In this document: positions 4,883 to 5,899 of the stretch, one piece after another | Position numbering within the stretch: position 1 is the stretch's first letter | Layout of the letters: the number at the start of each line of letters is the position of its first letter | Assembly: GCA_964468725.1 (NCBI GenBank) | Contig: CAYXVU010000315.1 | Location: 1-5,899 of the forward strand | From: CAYXVU01 sp964468725 | GTDB taxonomy: Bacteria > Acidobacteriota > Blastocatellia > UBA7656 | Reading direction: 5' to 3' | Length of the DNA stretch: 5,899 bases | Translations under genes and position numbers: made by a program | The notes under the pieces: generated by a model | The model's input: the letters and a program-made list of their open reading frames with translations, nothing else | Databases searched by the model: none | Told to the model about the DNA's origin: nothing

Positions 4883-5857
4883 ATGCGTATCAAACGCCTT
4901 GAGAAGTTTACACGAGCCGTGACGAAAGGACTACTGCCAACCCAGCAAGCGACACTCTCTCAAGTCGTCTGTGGAATGATGGTCTGCCGTTGTCTGATCC
5001 TGGCTGAGATCGCTCGCTGCTTCCCAGCCACCACCTCTTTCCCTCACAACCTCAAGCGCGCTTGGCAATTCGTCTCCAATAAGCGGATCCAAGACCAAAA
5101 AAGCAATGAAGTCGTCGCCCGTCGGCTCATCCGCCAACTTCATCATCGCTTGCAGATCAAACCAAAAGACTACTTGCAGATCATTATTTCATCACTTTGT
5201 CACTGCCTGCCAAAATCTTGCCGAGTCGTTATTGTGGCCTCTCGCGGCTTTCAGCGCGCCGAGTTCTTGCAGTTTCTCAAGCGCCAAGAATTGAGCTTCG
5301 TCATTCGCGTCAAAGGCGACGCCATCATCAAGCGAGGCCGGTATGAGGGCAAGCTACGGGATTATCCGCTGAGCTTAGGTCAATGCTTCAAGCTCAGTGA
5401 TGTCGTTTATCCTAAGACCAAGCGGTACCCGATGAAGGTCGTGCTCACCTGTGCGCGGATCGAAGGGAAAGTCTCAAGCTGGCTGCTGACCACGAACCTG
5501 GGGTTGTCGGCGCGGCAGATCGTTGAAATTTACCGAAGAAGATTCTGGTGTGAAGAGAGTTTCCGAGATCAGAAGCAAGAATTCGAGTTGGAAAGGGTAA
5601 GAGTGACCAGGGCGGGGCGGTTGGAGAACTTGTTGTTGGCCTTAGCCGTTGTGCTATTGATTTTGGCTGTGATCGGAATGCGAGGCGATAAGCTCGACTA
5701 CAGAGAGAAATTTTGCACGCGAAAAAAGCGGCAGCGGGTTTTGTCATGGGTGCAGGTGGCGTTGAATTTGCTCAGAGAATCAACGAAGTTTCTAAACCTC
5801 CTGTTTGAAAGTCGTGGCATAGGTTTCAATTTTCGCTGGGCATGTTCAGTAACTTAG
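4883..5857 (+). CDS. IS4-family DDE transposase, catalytic core incomplete
   Basis: The protein has 324 residues, shorter than the 370-450 usual for IS4-type transposases. Residues 1-95 look like the N-terminal helical DNA-binding region (NLKRAWQFVSN at 56). The third catalytic motif is intact as the IS4 signature Y-2-R-3-E-6-K: Y217, R220, E224 and K231. A hydrophobic helix (LLLALAVVLLILAVIG, 250-265) follows, as in relatives. The strand normally carrying the first Asp (DWT/DDT-like) and the segment after it are missing. Sequence jumps from KPKDYLQI (to residue 100) straight to LPKSCRVVIVASRGF, where the second Asp of 'ADRGF' is Ser120. An in-frame internal loss of very roughly 60-70 residues around residue 101 explains the length. 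The start ATG at 4883 has AGAAGG six bases upstream. The product is probably inactive alone but could still bind IS ends. Family call firm; exact subgroup unknown. Confidence 0.85.
   Translation: MRIKRLEKFTRAVTKGLLPTQQATLSQVVCGMMVCRCLILAEIARCFPATTSFPHNLKRAWQFVSNKRIQDQKSNEVVARRLIRQLHHRLQIKPKDYLQIIISSLCHCLPKSCRVVIVASRGFQRAEFLQFLKRQELSFVIRVKGDAIIKRGRYEGKLRDYPLSLGQCFKLSDVVYPKTKRYPMKVVLTCARIEGKVSSWLLTTNLGLSARQIVEIYRRRFWCEESFRDQKQEFELERVRVTRAGRLENLLLALAVVLLILAVIGMRGDKLDYREKFCTRKKRQRVLSWVQVALNLLRESTKFLNLLFESRGIGFNFRWACSVT
5821..5842 (-). repeat. Right terminal inverted repeat, inside the transposase 3' coding end
   Basis: Read on the minus strand it begins TGCCCAGCGAAAATTG and ends CCT, mirroring the left end. 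The transposase frame reads through it (residues near GFNFRWA) and stops 15 bases beyond the element end. The last five residues are therefore encoded partly or wholly by flanking DNA. Confidence 0.75.
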
Positions 5858-5899
5858 GAAGTTGACAAGACCCATCGCAGTTCGTTAGTTTTTGTCTTT

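Larger units (their letters stand above)
4807..5842 (+). mobile_element. IS4-like insertion sequence, about 1.04 kb, internally deleted derivative
   Basis: The element is bounded by imperfect terminal inverted repeats starting TGCCCAG at each end (4807 inward and 5842 inward) and contains one plus-strand transposase gene. GC is visibly lower than in the operon. No target-site duplication is seen: the bases before 4807 (ATGGCCTGG) and after 5842 (TGTTCAGTA) differ. The transposase lacks part of its catalytic domain, so the element should not move on its own. It sits 155 bases upstream of the yitJ start and points away from it. Confidence 0.75.

Noticed and set aside
4931..5146. A 71-codon minus-strand open frame inside the insertion sequence.
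   Set aside because: It overlaps the transposase antisense and shows no ribosome site or recognisable motif.

Overview
The window reads as bacterial chromosome: a three-gene, left-pointing (minus-strand) methionine/one-carbon operon, with an insertion sequence on its promoter side. GC is moderate to high in the operon and visibly lower in the transposase. The fused homocysteine methyltransferase/MTHFR enzyme, the MetH-like partner and Shine-Dalgarno starts fit a non-proteobacterial lineage. Acidobacteriota is my best guess, from general resemblance only.

Layout. Bases 1-77 hold the last 24 codons of an unidentified plus-strand gene whose stop overlaps the end of the operon. Bases 74-2212 (minus) encode a MetH-like protein with homocysteine-binding and pterin-binding domains. 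Where the cobalamin module should follow, it runs through about 47 unassigned residues into the C-terminal iron-sulfur end of endonuclease III. Bases 2238-2774 (minus) encode a small exported YbjN-like protein. Bases 2816-4651 (minus) encode a bifunctional homocysteine S-methyltransferase / methylenetetrahydrofolate reductase of YitJ type. Bases 4652-4806 are the operon leader and promoter region. They contain a sigma70-like promoter, a strong hairpin plus U-tract directly before the start codon, and an upstream segment complementary to that hairpin's loop. Bases 4807-5842 are an IS4-like insertion sequence with recognisable terminal inverted repeats and one transposase gene, which lacks two of the three catalytic acidic residues. 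Nothing recognisable was seen in 5858-5899.

How the genes work together. The MTHFR half of the YitJ-like enzyme makes 5-methyl-THF. A complete MetH would pass that methyl group through cobalamin to homocysteine. The MetH here keeps both substrate domains but has no visible cobalamin-binding or reactivation domain, so it could not complete the cycle alone unless a B12 module is encoded elsewhere. The abrupt change to an Nth tail suggests a deletion/fusion in the genome or a chimeric assembly. The most interesting structures are this metH-nth junction, the attenuator-like leader of the operon, and an RNA hairpin in the IS left end that would hide the transposase ribosome-binding site on read-through transcripts.
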